A DNA stretch of 39,398 nt from contig JAHHGU010000052.1 of the NCBI GenBank assembly GCA_019359765.1, positions 1-39,398 on the forward strand, read 5' to 3'. Origin of the DNA: Aphanothece sp. CMT-3BRIN-NPC111. GTDB lineage: Bacteria; Cyanobacteriota; Cyanobacteriia; Cyanobacteriales; JAHHGU01. The translations under genes were made by a program, and so were the position numbers. The notes below the pieces were generated by a model. It was not told where the DNA came from. It made no database searches and saw nothing but the letters and a program-made list of their open reading frames with translations. Positions 30,290 to 39,358 of the stretch are shown here, piece after piece (the first letter of the stretch is position 1; every line of letters starts with the position of its first letter).

Positions 30290-30874
30290 TTATTTTTCCA
30301 TCTGCTCCAGAATTTCCTCTGGGCGGGCACCAGCGCGAGGTGATCCTGGTGGCAAGTCGTGGGGGTCTGTGACACCCTTCGGCAGGTACACCAGTTCTCG
30401 CAGCGGTGTCACCATCGGATCATCCGTTACTTTGTATGGAAGACGGCCCATCGCTACGTTGTCAAAATTCAATTGGTGACGGTCGTAGGTGGAAAGCTCG
30501 TATTCTTCTGTCATAGATAGACAGTTTGTTGGGCAGTATTCCACACAGTTGCCGCAAAAGATACAAACACCGAAATCAATGCTATAGTGCTTGAGCTTTT
30601 TCTTCTTGCTGGCTTTGTCAAATTCCCAATCTACTACTGGCAGGTTGATGGGACATACCCGAACACAAACTTCGCAGGAAATGCACTTGTCAAATTCAAA
30701 GTGAATCCGACCCCGAAAGCGCTCGGAAGGAATTAATTTTTCGTAGGGATACTGCACCGTAACCGGACGCCGCCGCATATGGTCGAAGGTAACAGATAAC
30801 CCCTGACCAATGTAGCGAGCCGATTGAACAGTTTCTTTAGCGTAATCGCCAACTTGTTTCAGGAACTTGATCAT
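30290..30874 (-). CDS. ndhI: NAD(P)H-quinone oxidoreductase subunit I
   Basis: Ferredoxin-like subunit of the peripheral arm of NDH-1. The 194 residues hold two [4Fe-4S] motifs: CISCEVCVRVCPI (near residue 65) and CIFCGNCVEYCP (near 105). The N-terminal helix (MIKFLKQVGDYAKETVQSAR) lies along the membrane. The C-terminal ~50 residues are the plant/cyanobacterial-type extension. It lies about 100 bases after ndhA; the spacer carries four TCAAAAC heptamers. Confidence 0.97.
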   Translation of the reverse strand: MIKFLKQVGDYAKETVQSARYIGQGLSVTFDHMRRRPVTVQYPYEKLIPSERFRGRIHFEFDKCISCEVCVRVCPINLPVVDWEFDKASKKKKLKHYSIDFGVCIFCGNCVEYCPTNCLSMTEEYELSTYDRHQLNFDNVAMGRLPYKVTDDPMVTPLRELVYLPKGVTDPHDLPPGSPRAGARPEEILEQMEK

Positions 30875-30940
30875 GGTGTCTCTCTCATGCTTAAGCTATC
30901 AGCACTAGGCTCAGCTTTTTAGTCCTGAGTCTTAAGTAAT

Positions 30941-30968
30941 TCAAAACTCAAAACTCAAAACTCAAAAC
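30941..30968. repeat. Four tandem TCAAAAC heptamers in the ndhA-ndhI spacer
   Basis: Four unchanged TCAAAAC units, a short tandem repetitive element between two genes of one operon. Confidence 0.85.
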
Positions 30969-30972
30969 TAAT

Positions 30973-32091
30973 TTAGCCGCCAAAGGCAAAGGGAAAGGCT
31001 AACTTCAAAGCTGCGGTTAATAGCAGGTTCACTAGACCTACTGGCAACAAAAACTTCCAACCTAGATTTAGCAATTGGTCAATGCGGACGCGAGGTAGAG
31101 TCCAGCGCAGCAACACTGCCAAAAAAACTAAGAAGTATGCTTTGAGCACAGTCATACTAATTCCCAGCGCCGCATCAATGACTTGCAACCAGGAACTCGT
31201 TTCATTGACTCCCAACCAGCCGCCTAAAAGTTCGATAGGAAGAGGAGACTCCCAGCCGCCTAGATACAATACGGCAAAAAGCAGGGAGGAGAGAACGAGG
31301 TTAACATAGGAACCGATGTAGAACAGGCCGAATTTCATGCCAGAATATTCGGTTTGGTAACCAGCCACCAGTTCTTCTTCAGCTTCGGGAAGGTCAAAGG
31401 GGAGACGTTCGCATTCTGCCAGGGCAGCAATCCAAAAGATCAGGAAACCGGCTGGCTGTCGCCAGATGTTCCAGCTGAGAATACCGTAGGCTGATTGCTG
31501 TTCTACGATGTCAATGGTGCTGAGGCTATTGGACATCATGACGATCGCCAGCACCGACAACGCCAAGGGAATTTCGTAACTTATAGATTGAGCCGCCGCC
31601 CTTAGTCCTCCCAGGAGGGAGTATTTATTATTGGAGGCATAGCCGGACATCAGCAACCCAATTGGTGCAATGCTAGAAAGGGCAATCCATAAAAAGATGC
31701 CGACGTTTAAGTCGGTAATCACTAAGTTCTGTCCAAACGGCACAATCAGGTAGGACAGGAACACGGGAATGACGACCAGAATTGGTCCAAGTGTGAACAG
31801 TAATGGGTCGGACTTGGCTGGGACAATGTCTTCTTTGAAAACCAGCTTCAGACCATCTGCTACTGGTTGTAAAACGCCCAGTGGTCCGGCAAATTCTGGA
31901 CCAATCCGCTGCTGGGCAGCGGCAGAAATCTTCCGCTCCAGCCAGACGACGACTAAGACGCCCACGGTGGCACCAATAATCATCAGGAACATTGGCAGCG
32001 GCATCCAAATGGCTTTGGCGGCACCCGCAGGGATGCCCAAATCCATGAGCGATTTGATAAAAGTTCCTTGTAGGTCAATGCCTGGGTTCAT
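30973..32091 (-). CDS. ndhA: NAD(P)H-quinone oxidoreductase subunit 1
   Basis: NuoH-type membrane subunit that links the peripheral and membrane arms of NDH-1 and shapes the quinone site. The 372 residues contain about eight membrane helices. Recognisable blocks: WLERKISAAAQQRIGPEFAG, GPLGVLQPVADGLKLVFKED, PFDLPEAEEELVAGYQTEYS and RWTLPRVRIDQLLNLGWKF. First gene of ndhA-I-G-E. The 512-base spacer to gltA upstream probably holds its promoter. Confidence 0.98.
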   Translation of the reverse strand: MNPGIDLQGTFIKSLMDLGIPAGAAKAIWMPLPMFLMIIGATVGVLVVVWLERKISAAAQQRIGPEFAGPLGVLQPVADGLKLVFKEDIVPAKSDPLLFTLGPILVVIPVFLSYLIVPFGQNLVITDLNVGIFLWIALSSIAPIGLLMSGYASNNKYSLLGGLRAAAQSISYEIPLALSVLAIVMMSNSLSTIDIVEQQSAYGILSWNIWRQPAGFLIFWIAALAECERLPFDLPEAEEELVAGYQTEYSGMKFGLFYIGSYVNLVLSSLLFAVLYLGGWESPLPIELLGGWLGVNETSSWLQVIDAALGISMTVLKAYFLVFLAVLLRWTLPRVRIDQLLNLGWKFLLPVGLVNLLLTAALKLAFPFAFGG

Positions 32092-32603
32092 TTTTCCCGA
32101 TCGAAGTAATTAAGTTGGGTGATTCGAGACTGGCGCGATCGAATCAATATCTATTGTGAAGATTTTTTTACAACTCCACTGCTTAGTATATCGTTGTTGG
32201 TCTTCAGCCCAGCGTTGCCGATGAGAAATTCTACTTATACTATGGTTAGGGTTTCCTGGGGCGCAACCCACCACACACCGGACGCTTGCCTGACAATAGC
32301 AGTCGGGGAAATGCTTCATCTACGTTAAGGGTGCGATCGCGCGAGCTTGCCTCTTTACCTCACATCTATAAATACAGCACTTTGCATCTAAATGGAGTAC
32401 ACCCCTCCCCAACCCTCCCCGAATTCAAGGGGAGGGTGCGCTTCTCCTTTTCCCTATTTAACTTATTGTGACGATCGCCCTAATAATTCTGCAAATACCT
32501 TAACTTGTGTCAAATAAAAGCGATCGCTTACTCCCGCTTTAACTTTGTTGGGAAGGGCGATCGCCCCTGAATGCGGCTCTCGCTTTTCCTTTCCTAATGG
32601 GGT
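32092..32603. other. Non-coding interval between gltA and ndhA
   Basis: It contains three HIP1 octamers (32333-32340, 32520-32527, 32557-32564; the last within GGGCGATCGCCC) and a hairpin CCCTCCCC / GGGGAGGG at 32413-32420 and 32429-32436. The hairpin lies in the 3' region of gltA and could act as its terminator. A short spacer repeat around 32245-32285 (GGGGCGCAACCCACC) is also present. No gene seen. Confidence 0.55.
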
Positions 32604-33740
32604 CTAGCGTTCTTCTATAGGAATACAGGGGGCATTGTGAGAACCAGTGTAAATTTGCGTCGGCCGGAAGATGCGGTTTTCTCCCAGTTGTTCTTTCCAG
32701 TGAGCTAACCAACCTGCTACACGGGCGATCGCAAATACTGGTGTAAACAAGTCCGTCGGAATACCCATTTTCCGATATACCAGACCGGAATAGTAATCGA
32801 CGTTGGGATAAATCCCTTTGTGAGCTAGTTTCTCCTCTACCGCCCGTTCCAACTCCAGGGCAATGTCGTAATACTTGTCATGACCAAACTTTTCAAACAG
32901 CTGTTCTGCCAAGTTCTGAAGAATCGTCGCTCGCGGATCTTTCACTTTATAAACGCGGTGACCAAAACCCATGATTTTGGATTTCCGTTCCAGGCAATTC
33001 TCCAGCCAAGGGCGGACATTTTCCACCGAGCCAATTTCTTCCAACATCGTAATTACTTCTTCATTTGCTCCCCCATGCAATGGTCCCGCAAGGGTTCCCA
33101 CCGCTGACGCTACCACAGCATAAGGATCGGTCAGCGTAGAAGCTGTTACCCTGGCTGAGAACGTAGAAGCATTCATTGTATGCTCGGCATGAAGCGTCAA
33201 ACAAATATCAAATATCCGAGCCGCCAGAGGATCGGGTTCCCGCTCTGTGAGCATATACAAAAAGTTGGCAGCGTAGCCCAAGTCATCGCGAGGGCGCACT
33301 GGGTCATTGCCTTTACGCATCAGCTCAAACGCTGCTACCATCGTCGGGATTTTAGCCAACAGCCGCACTACAGCTTCCCGAATGTAAGCTGGGTTATCTA
33401 GAGCGCGGCGGGAGTAAAACAAGCCCAAGGCGGCAGCAGAGGCTTGTAGAGCATCCATCGGATGACCTGTTTCCGGAAAACATTTCATCATGTCCCGGAT
33501 GCGATATTTAATCCGCCGATGGAAGCGAATTTCATCCTCAAATTTTGTGAGTTCGTCCGTGGTCGGCAGTGTACCCCAGATCAACAAATACGAGGTTTCC
33601 AGGAAGGTACTTGTTTCCGCGAGTTCTTCAATGCGTATACCTCGATACTCCAGAATGCCTTGCTGCCCATCAACATAGCTGATACTGGATTCAGCAGCTG
33701 GAATGCCTTCTAAACCTGGTTTGTACTCGCAGACAGTCAT
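32604..33740 (-). CDS. gltA: Citrate synthase
   Basis: Condenses oxaloacetate and acetyl-CoA to citrate, the entry to the cyanobacterial TCA route and glutamate synthesis. The 378 residues match the shorter, non-E. coli class. Active-site blocks: HTMNASTFSAR, GPLHGGANEEVITML, KIMGFGHRVYK and NVDYYSGLVYRKMG with the catalytic His and Asp residues. The N-terminus has the YRGIRIEELAE block. It precedes ndhA on the same strand but with a long spacer and a hairpin between. Confidence 0.97.
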   Translation of the reverse strand: MTVCEYKPGLEGIPAAESSISYVDGQQGILEYRGIRIEELAETSTFLETSYLLIWGTLPTTDELTKFEDEIRFHRRIKYRIRDMMKCFPETGHPMDALQASAAALGLFYSRRALDNPAYIREAVVRLLAKIPTMVAAFELMRKGNDPVRPRDDLGYAANFLYMLTEREPDPLAARIFDICLTLHAEHTMNASTFSARVTASTLTDPYAVVASAVGTLAGPLHGGANEEVITMLEEIGSVENVRPWLENCLERKSKIMGFGHRVYKVKDPRATILQNLAEQLFEKFGHDKYYDIALELERAVEEKLAHKGIYPNVDYYSGLVYRKMGIPTDLFTPVFAIARVAGWLAHWKEQLGENRIFRPTQIYTGSHNAPCIPIEER

Positions 33741-33835
33741 GTTACTACCGATTGCATGAGGGAAACATTCTCAAGGTAATGTACCAGAAACCGATTTAGT
33801 AGTCTTCGGTTTTACAACAAATATATTTATGGGTA

Positions 33836-34390
33836 TCAAAGCAACCAAGACGGAGCAGTCAGCAAAAACAGCTGGCTCTTGCCCAGCGGCGTTCCTATTT
33901 CCGGAAGACTCAACCCGATAACTCCGGCTTTTTTCAGAACCAGCTTTTCTTTGGCATCGCCCCAAACTAAGATTTCTGCCCAATTACCTAAGTCTGGTTG
34001 ATGACCCACAAGTGCTAACTGCATAAAAGCTGCCCCTTTCCCAGCTCCCCTATTGTAGGAGGGAATGTGGAGCCTGCGGCCGTTGTCATAACGCCATTTC
34101 TCTAGCCAGCCTAGCCAAGAATAGATGTTGCCGTCGGGAGCAAGCCAGGGAGATTCTTTGATCTGAGAACTTAGCCCGGCGGCTTGGAGAATTTCCGCAG
34201 TTTGGCGTGATCGCACTAAGGGGCTGGTTAAGATCAAGTCAAACTGCTTCCCCAACTTATGTAGCCGATGAGCCACTTTTTTAGTTTTTCGACGCCCTTT
34301 ATCTGTGAGCGGACGCTCCTCGTCATTGCCATAGTTGTTCCTATCTGCGGCAATTCCGTGACGAATTAGATACAGTTCAGTGACTAACAA
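33836..34390 (-). CDS. sixA: SixA-like histidine phosphatase
   Basis: A 184-residue member of the histidine phosphatase (phosphoglycerate mutase) superfamily. Nucleophile His11 in YLIRHG, then EERPLTDKGRRKTKKVA, LILTSPLVRSRQTAEIL and the second His in LALVGHQPDLG. SixA proteins dephosphorylate phosphohistidine, e.g. on HPt domains or PTS proteins; the target here is unknown. The start is a TTG at 34388-34390, the only usable codon before the RHG strand, with an AAAG-type weak ribosome site. It follows the DHH gene on the same strand; CCAAAAT heptamers occupy the spacer. Confidence 0.85.
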   Translation of the reverse strand: MLVTELYLIRHGIAADRNNYGNDEERPLTDKGRRKTKKVAHRLHKLGKQFDLILTSPLVRSRQTAEILQAAGLSSQIKESPWLAPDGNIYSWLGWLEKWRYDNGRRLHIPSYNRGAGKGAAFMQLALVGHQPDLGNWAEILVWGDAKEKLVLKKAGVIGLSLPEIGTPLGKSQLFLLTAPSWLL

Positions 34391-34433
34391 CTTTTCTTTC
34401 CGCTAAAAAGACTTTTCAACCAGATTTAAGAAT

Positions 34434-34454
34434 CCAAAATCCAAAATCTAAAAT
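34434..34454. repeat. CCAAAAT heptamer repeats in the DHH-sixA spacer
   Basis: CCAAAAT twice, then CTAAAAT: the same unit as the inverted ATTTTGG copies at 12532-12545. Confidence 0.75.
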
Positions 34455-34459
34455 TCTAA

Positions 34460-35761
34460 TTAGCGCCTCTCCTCAGAATGCAGGAGGTTGTCTTTAGGGT
34501 TGACCAACCTGAGAAGCTTTTGCTTAATCTGGGTATCGAAAACCTCCCATTTCATCTTGGCAAACTCTGAGTTTTCGTTAAAGCCGCACAAGAACCCCAT
34601 AGGGATTTCAAAGCCGCCAGCCATCAAGCGACCACCGCCAAAAAAACGTCCTTGCCTATCTTGACCAAAGGCTTCTTTTATGAACTCGTCAGGATCAAGG
34701 GTAAGCTTGGTGGTTCTCAGGGAGCCAATCACGACTTCAAATTCGTCGTCTTCGTCGTGGACAATCCCGTAAACAACTGCTGTATGGACGTTTTCTTCTG
34801 TAACTAGAAAGTCAGCCGCTTGGGGAATGGCATCCCGGTCATCGTAGCGTAAGTAGCCAACACCAGCAATGGAGAAGTTATTTTGCACGAGGCGATTGGT
34901 TAGCGATCGCTCGATCACATCCATTACCCGCTTAGAGCGATACGCTTGCAACACGGCATTTAGCAGTTGGGCATCATAAAACCGACTTAGATATCCGGCG
35001 ACGAGAAAATCCTCTTCCTGTGCCTGCATAAGTCTGTTGGTATCTGAGCGCAGCCCATGCATCAATGCCGTGGCGCACTTAATATGATCGCTGATGCTGC
35101 TATCTAGCTTAAGTAACCCTGCCTGGAGGTATTGGGTTAACATCGTCGCGGTTGCTCGCGTAGAAGGGCGAATATCGGCAAATTCCGGCTGGAAATCCTG
35201 CTGGGTACTGTGATGGTCAATGACAACTGTGATCGGGATTTTAGCCTGCTGCACGAAGGGGAGTAATTGGCAGGTAGTGCCTTGGTTATCAATGAGAACA
35301 CAGCCTTGATAGACAGATAAATCTTTGTCTTTGAGGTTCTGAACAGCCCAGCGTTTTGCTGGTAAACCTGTAAGTTTAACGAGTGCTATATTTTCCTGGT
35401 GGCTGAGAGTGCCAGCATACACAATCTCGCACTGAATATTGTACTGTTTGGCAATTAGTTCATACGCCCAGGCGCTGGAGAGGGCATCAGGATCGGGGAA
35501 GTCTTGCAGCAGCACCAGTTGGCGATCGCCCCGATGGCGCTCTAAAGTCTGCTGTAGCGCCTCCGCCTTCAGCTTCAGCAATGACTCTGGCTCTGATTGA
35601 CCCTGATAGTTACCGCCTCCCCCCCTGGAGTTTATTATCGGTGCTTCCATCTCTTTAGCTTCAACCAAAGATGGAGCTTCAGTGCCAGAGTATACATCCG
35701 TAGGCTCTGCTGCTAAATACGAACCATTAACATTAATACGCTTGAGCGAATTCGAGGTCAT
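34460..35761 (-). CDS. DHH family phosphoesterase (NrnA/RecJ-like)
   Basis: A 433-residue protein. After a poorly conserved ~60-residue N-terminus with a Gly-rich stretch, the DHH domain shows LLQDFPDPDALSSAWAYELI (motif I), CVLIDNQGTTCQL (motif II) and VVIDHHSTQQ (the DHH motif, metal-binding). The DHHA1 part ends with GRFFGGGRLMAGGFEIPMGF, which binds substrate. Relatives such as NrnA degrade short oligoribonucleotides and remove phosphate from pAp. The exact substrate cannot be read from sequence. It lies upstream of sixA on the minus strand. Confidence 0.88.
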   Translation of the reverse strand: MTSNSLKRINVNGSYLAAEPTDVYSGTEAPSLVEAKEMEAPIINSRGGGGNYQGQSEPESLLKLKAEALQQTLERHRGDRQLVLLQDFPDPDALSSAWAYELIAKQYNIQCEIVYAGTLSHQENIALVKLTGLPAKRWAVQNLKDKDLSVYQGCVLIDNQGTTCQLLPFVQQAKIPITVVIDHHSTQQDFQPEFADIRPSTRATATMLTQYLQAGLLKLDSSISDHIKCATALMHGLRSDTNRLMQAQEEDFLVAGYLSRFYDAQLLNAVLQAYRSKRVMDVIERSLTNRLVQNNFSIAGVGYLRYDDRDAIPQAADFLVTEENVHTAVVYGIVHDEDDEFEVVIGSLRTTKLTLDPDEFIKEAFGQDRQGRFFGGGRLMAGGFEIPMGFLCGFNENSEFAKMKWEVFDTQIKQKLLRLVNPKDNLLHSEERR

Positions 35762-36004
35762 AGAGGATTGTGTGTATTAGGGTCTGATAGAGCCGATAAC
35801 TAAACTCAGGGGATGCTGCTAGAGAAGTTTGTCAATCCTCTTACCTGGCTAACCTGATTCTATAAATTTTGTGCTCCACACACTACCATCTTCGCAAAAC
35901 CATCGGCAAGCGACACAGTTTCCCAAGTTGGGTTTTCCAGTATCAACCTCGCTGCTCAAGTTGCAAAAAACTCCTGCGTTAATTTATATATGACAGCAGG
36001 GGAT

Positions 36005-36502
36005 TTAAACCCCAATGACGTATTTTCGCCACTCTTGATGCGCTCCACTCTTAAGGTATTTGGCTACTTCAAAGTGCAGGCTGCTGTAGGGCTTGCGAGG
36101 TTGATGAGACAACATCATATTGGCTTCTTTGGGAGTACGGTTTCCTTTCTTGACGTTGCAGCGCACGCAAGCCGTGACAAGATTTTCCCAATAATCACCG
36201 CCACCACGAGAACGAGGAAGCACATGGTCGAGGGTTAAGTCGTCACCCGTGTAACCGCAGTATTGACAGGAGTGACCGTCACGGTGGAGGATATTGCGAC
36301 GGGTAAGCGGAATTTCCTTATAAGGAACCCGGACATAGTGACGCAGTCGGATAACTGTGGGTAGTGGAAACTCTGCATAGAGGTATTTGCCGTTGTGTTC
36401 CACATGCTCTGCTTTGCCTTTGAGCAACAAGACAACCGCTCGCCGCCAGCTGGTGATGTTGAGTGGTTCGTAGGAGGCGTTTAACACCAGAACCTTGCTC
36501 AT
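36005..36502 (-). CDS. HNH endonuclease family protein
   Basis: A 165-residue protein when started at the ATG of 36500-36502 (MSKVLVLNASYEPLNITSWR); a TTG at 36514 is less likely. The HNH domain shows two zinc CxxC pairs (CQYCG and CVRCN) and LTLDHVLPRSRGGGDYWENL with the catalytic His. Proteins of this type, common and conserved in cyanobacteria, are usually chromosomal and not linked to phage; function unproven. A HIP1 octamer sits immediately upstream of the ATG. It stands alone, divergent from alr. Confidence 0.9.
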   Translation of the reverse strand: MSKVLVLNASYEPLNITSWRRAVVLLLKGKAEHVEHNGKYLYAEFPLPTVIRLRHYVRVPYKEIPLTRRNILHRDGHSCQYCGYTGDDLTLDHVLPRSRGGGDYWENLVTACVRCNVKKGNRTPKEANMMLSHQPRKPYSSLHFEVAKYLKSGAHQEWRKYVIGV

Positions 36503-36831
36503 TTGCGATCGCAATTAAGAGAATCTTGTAAAAGATGGTAACACAGCTAACCTAGGCTCTGTCAGGCTCTGGCAGGTAAATGGTGGCGGGCGATTGAATT
36601 ACTAGTTAATAAATTTTTCCCCCTGGGTATATACAATTTGTCATATTCCCCTTGTCTTTGACCTGGATGACGCCCCCATACTCGATACAATGAGAGCTTT
36701 TCATTCGCTATATATCAGCTCGTACAAATGCCGCTCTCGCGATACACTGTCTGGTTAATCTTTATTAAGCGATGCCTATAAATAAGAAGAACTTAATTTT
36801 TAAGTTGTGTTAAGTGGAGGAGTGAATCAGA
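36503..36831. promoter_or_regulatory. Divergent HNH-alr spacer
   Basis: It holds AT-rich DNA with possible -10-like words TATACAAT (36629-36636) and TACAAT (36686-36691), the latter after TTGACC (36658-36663) but at a too-long spacing of 22. The alr ribosome site GGAGGAG is at 36816-36822. No gene seen. Confidence 0.3.
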
Positions 36832-38049
36832 ATGCTTGAGGCAGCGGAAACCCCTGTAGGAGCGGCTCCCTGGGAATGCCCCAATATTTTGCAGATGCAG
36901 TGCGATCGCGCCTGGGTGGAAATTGATTTAAAGGCTTTGGCTGATAATGTACAGCAGATCAAGCGCCTTTTATCGCCGCAGACGGCACTGATGGCGGTAG
37001 TAAAGGCTGATGCCTATGGTCATGGTGCCTGTATTGTAGCCAAGACAGTTTTGGGCGCTGGTGCAAGCTGGCTAGGCGTTGCCACGGTGCCGGAGGGCAT
37101 TGAACTGCGAGAAGCAGGTATTGAGGCACCAGTGTTGATTTTAGGGGCGGTCAATACTCCAAATCAGATCCGGGCGATCGCACATTGGAAATTGCAGCCA
37201 ACTTTGTGTACGCCCCAGCAAGCCCTAATCTTTGCCGAAACTTTGGGCAAGCAGGAGCAAAAGCTGCCGGTGCATCTGAAACTGGACACGGGTATGTCGC
37301 GGTTGGGAACCCCCTGGCAGAACGCGGCTGAGTTTGTACAGCTAGTACATAGCTTGCCTAACCTGCAAATTGCCAGTATCTATTCCCACCTGGCAACCGC
37401 AGATGATCCTGACCCCAGTTGCATGAGACAACAGCAAGAGCGATTTCAGGAGGCGATACGTTTCTTACTTTCCTTAGACACAGGCTACTCTACAAGTGTC
37501 TATGCAAAGGGCATGAACTCGCCCCGCCTGCACTTTGCCAACTCAGCTGCAACATTGACCGACCCAGCTTTGCACTACGACATGGTGCGTGTGGGTTTAG
37601 CCCTATATGGTCTCTACCCAGCCGCCCATCTGAAACCAGCGATTGACCTCAAGCCAGCCTTACAAGTGAAGGCACGAGTTACACAAGTAAAAACTATTGC
37701 TGCTGGCAGCGGCGTCAGCTATGGTTACAAATTCATAGCTAGTCAAGATATGCGTCTTGCCGTTGTCGGCATTGGCTACGCCGATGGCATTCCCCGCAAC
37801 CTCTCCAATAAAATGAAGGTTTTAATCCGAGGTCAGATGGTGCCGCAGGTGGGAGCGATTACGATGGATCAGCTGATGCTGGATGTAAGTGGCATACCGG
37901 ATGTGCAGACAGGTGAAGTAGTCACAGTGTTGGGGCAAGACGGAGACATGGAGATTCGAGCAGATGACTGGGCGGCAGCTTTGGGAACGATTTCCTGGGA
38001 AATTTTGTGTGGCTTCAAGCATCGCCTACCCCGCGTGGCAATTGGTTAG
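36832..38049 (+). CDS. alr: Alanine racemase
   Basis: PLP enzyme that makes D-alanine for peptidoglycan. The 405 residues include an N-terminal extension of about 24 residues before the usual DRAWVEIDLKALADNV start. The PLP Lys lies in AVVKADAYGHG, the catalytic Tyr in GSGVSYGYKF, and other family blocks are LKLDTGMSRLG, HFANSAATL, DMVRVGLALYGLYP, GYADGIPR and ITMDQLMLDV. The GGAGGAG site is nine to eleven bases before the ATG. A 316-base spacer follows it before mscS. Confidence 0.97.
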   Translation: MLEAAETPVGAAPWECPNILQMQCDRAWVEIDLKALADNVQQIKRLLSPQTALMAVVKADAYGHGACIVAKTVLGAGASWLGVATVPEGIELREAGIEAPVLILGAVNTPNQIRAIAHWKLQPTLCTPQQALIFAETLGKQEQKLPVHLKLDTGMSRLGTPWQNAAEFVQLVHSLPNLQIASIYSHLATADDPDPSCMRQQQERFQEAIRFLLSLDTGYSTSVYAKGMNSPRLHFANSAATLTDPALHYDMVRVGLALYGLYPAAHLKPAIDLKPALQVKARVTQVKTIAAGSGVSYGYKFIASQDMRLAVVGIGYADGIPRNLSNKMKVLIRGQMVPQVGAITMDQLMLDVSGIPDVQTGEVVTVLGQDGDMEIRADDWAAALGTISWEILCGFKHRLPRVAIG

Positions 38050-38222
38050 CATCCTTGAGGAAATGTTGAGTTTTAAGTTCTGAAGTTAGGGTTTTTCAAC
38101 TTAAAAGTGTGTCAGGGCGTTTTGAAGAAAAAGTTATCTGCCAGAGGTAAAATTGCTCTACTAAACCCACCTCTAGAAACTCAAAATTAGGAATTACGCA
38201 TAGTGATTAGATATGAATGTTT

Positions 38223-38339
38223 TTGGGATTGGGAATTAGGAATTGGGAAAAATCTTGTCCACTCCCGGCGTCCCTAGTTATACCATTCTTTTTTTGCACA
38301 GCTACAAGTACTCCCCCAGCTTCCCCAGCTCCCCCAGCT
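38223..38339. repeat. Short tandem repeats before the MscS gene
   Basis: GGGATTGGGAATTAGGAATT (from about 38225) is a heptamer-type run, and three nine-base units (C/T)CCCCAGCT lie at 38313-38339, ending 27 bases before the MscS start codon. The 38050-38365 spacer holds nothing else that I can identify. Confidence 0.65.
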
Positions 38340-38365
38340 CCCCCTGCCCCTAAAGAGATTTGCAT

Positions 38366-39217
38366 ATGCATGAACTGATCTTGTTGCCAGCAAATTTGCC
38401 TGTTTTGGCAATAGCCGGAGACTCCCTGCGACAGTCAACTGACTTAGGGCTGGCGTTTTGGACAAAGCTGGTCGATTTAGCCTTTGATGTTGTACCTAAA
38501 ATTCTTTGGGCACTAGGTATTTTACTACTCACTCGCCTCTCAATTGGCTTGGTGGGTCGTGCCAGTAGTCGAGCCTTTCGTCCTGTAGAGCCAACCCTGC
38601 GTAAGTTCTTGATTCAGGCTGCTGAGATCCTGACGTTAGTGGTTGGGATAGTTGCTTTCCTAAATACGTTAGGGATTCAGGCCACGAGTGTGGTCGCGAT
38701 AGTAGGTGCTGCTGGTTTGGCAGTGGGTTTGGCTTTGCAGAGTACCCTATCCCACTTTGCTGCTGGCGTAATGCTGATTAACTTCCGCCCGTTTGAGGTG
38801 GGGGATTTCATTGAAGGGGCGGGTGTTGCCGGTATTGTGGATAGTATTGGCATTTTCTCGACGACGCTGGTAACGCCAGACAACGTGAGAATTACAGTAC
38901 CGAACAACAATCTTTTTAGTGGCATCCTAAAAAACACCACGGCACTGGGAACACGGCGGGTTGATTTGGAGATTGATATAGGCGATCGCCCGATTGAACC
39001 AACTATTACTTTGCTCTTATCTCTGGTTCAACCCCATCCCCTAGTTCTCAATAACCCAAAAACAACTTGTCACGTTGCCTCCATCTCAGCGGCGGGTACA
39101 ATCTTATATTTGCGACCTTGGTGTACAGCGGAAGCCTACGAACATACGCGCTCTGAAATACAGCAGCTAGTCAAGGAAGCCTTAAAGGAAGAATTTATTT
39201 CCAAAATTCATGAGTAG
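38366..39217 (+). CDS. mscS: Small-conductance mechanosensitive channel (MscS family)
   Basis: A 283-residue MscS protein from the ATG at 38366, with AGAGA upstream; a TTG at 38360 is less likely. After a short N-terminus come three membrane helices: ILWALGILLLTRLSIGLVG, ILTLVVGIVAFLNTLGI and the pore helix VVAIVGAAGLAVGLALQSTL, followed by the typical FAAGVMLINFRPFEVGDFIE, then the beta domain (ITVPNNNLFSG) and a C-terminal alpha/beta vestibule. It protects against osmotic downshock. The TAG stop codon lies inside the palindrome at 39214-39241. Confidence 0.95.
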   Translation: MHELILLPANLPVLAIAGDSLRQSTDLGLAFWTKLVDLAFDVVPKILWALGILLLTRLSIGLVGRASSRAFRPVEPTLRKFLIQAAEILTLVVGIVAFLNTLGIQATSVVAIVGAAGLAVGLALQSTLSHFAAGVMLINFRPFEVGDFIEGAGVAGIVDSIGIFSTTLVTPDNVRITVPNNNLFSGILKNTTALGTRRVDLEIDIGDRPIEPTITLLLSLVQPHPLVLNNPKTTCHVASISAAGTILYLRPWCTAEAYEHTRSEIQQLVKEALKEEFISKIHE

Positions 39218-39241
39218 AGACGCGCCATGGCGCGTCTCTAC
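39214..39241. repeat. Dispersed palindrome, GTAGAGACG family, at the mscS stop codon
   Basis: A perfect 28-base palindrome (GTAGAGACGCGCCA and its complement) that supplies the stop codon of mscS (TAG at 39215-39217). It may also end the transcript. Confidence 0.85.
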
Positions 39242-39358
39242 TTAACCTGCGGCAAGCATCTCGCGCTACATCTGCGGTCTAATATTATAGCTGTAGCCAG
39301 TTTAGTTAGGACATAGACTATAAGTATCCTTAACGTTAACGTTTCCGCTCCCCGCACG

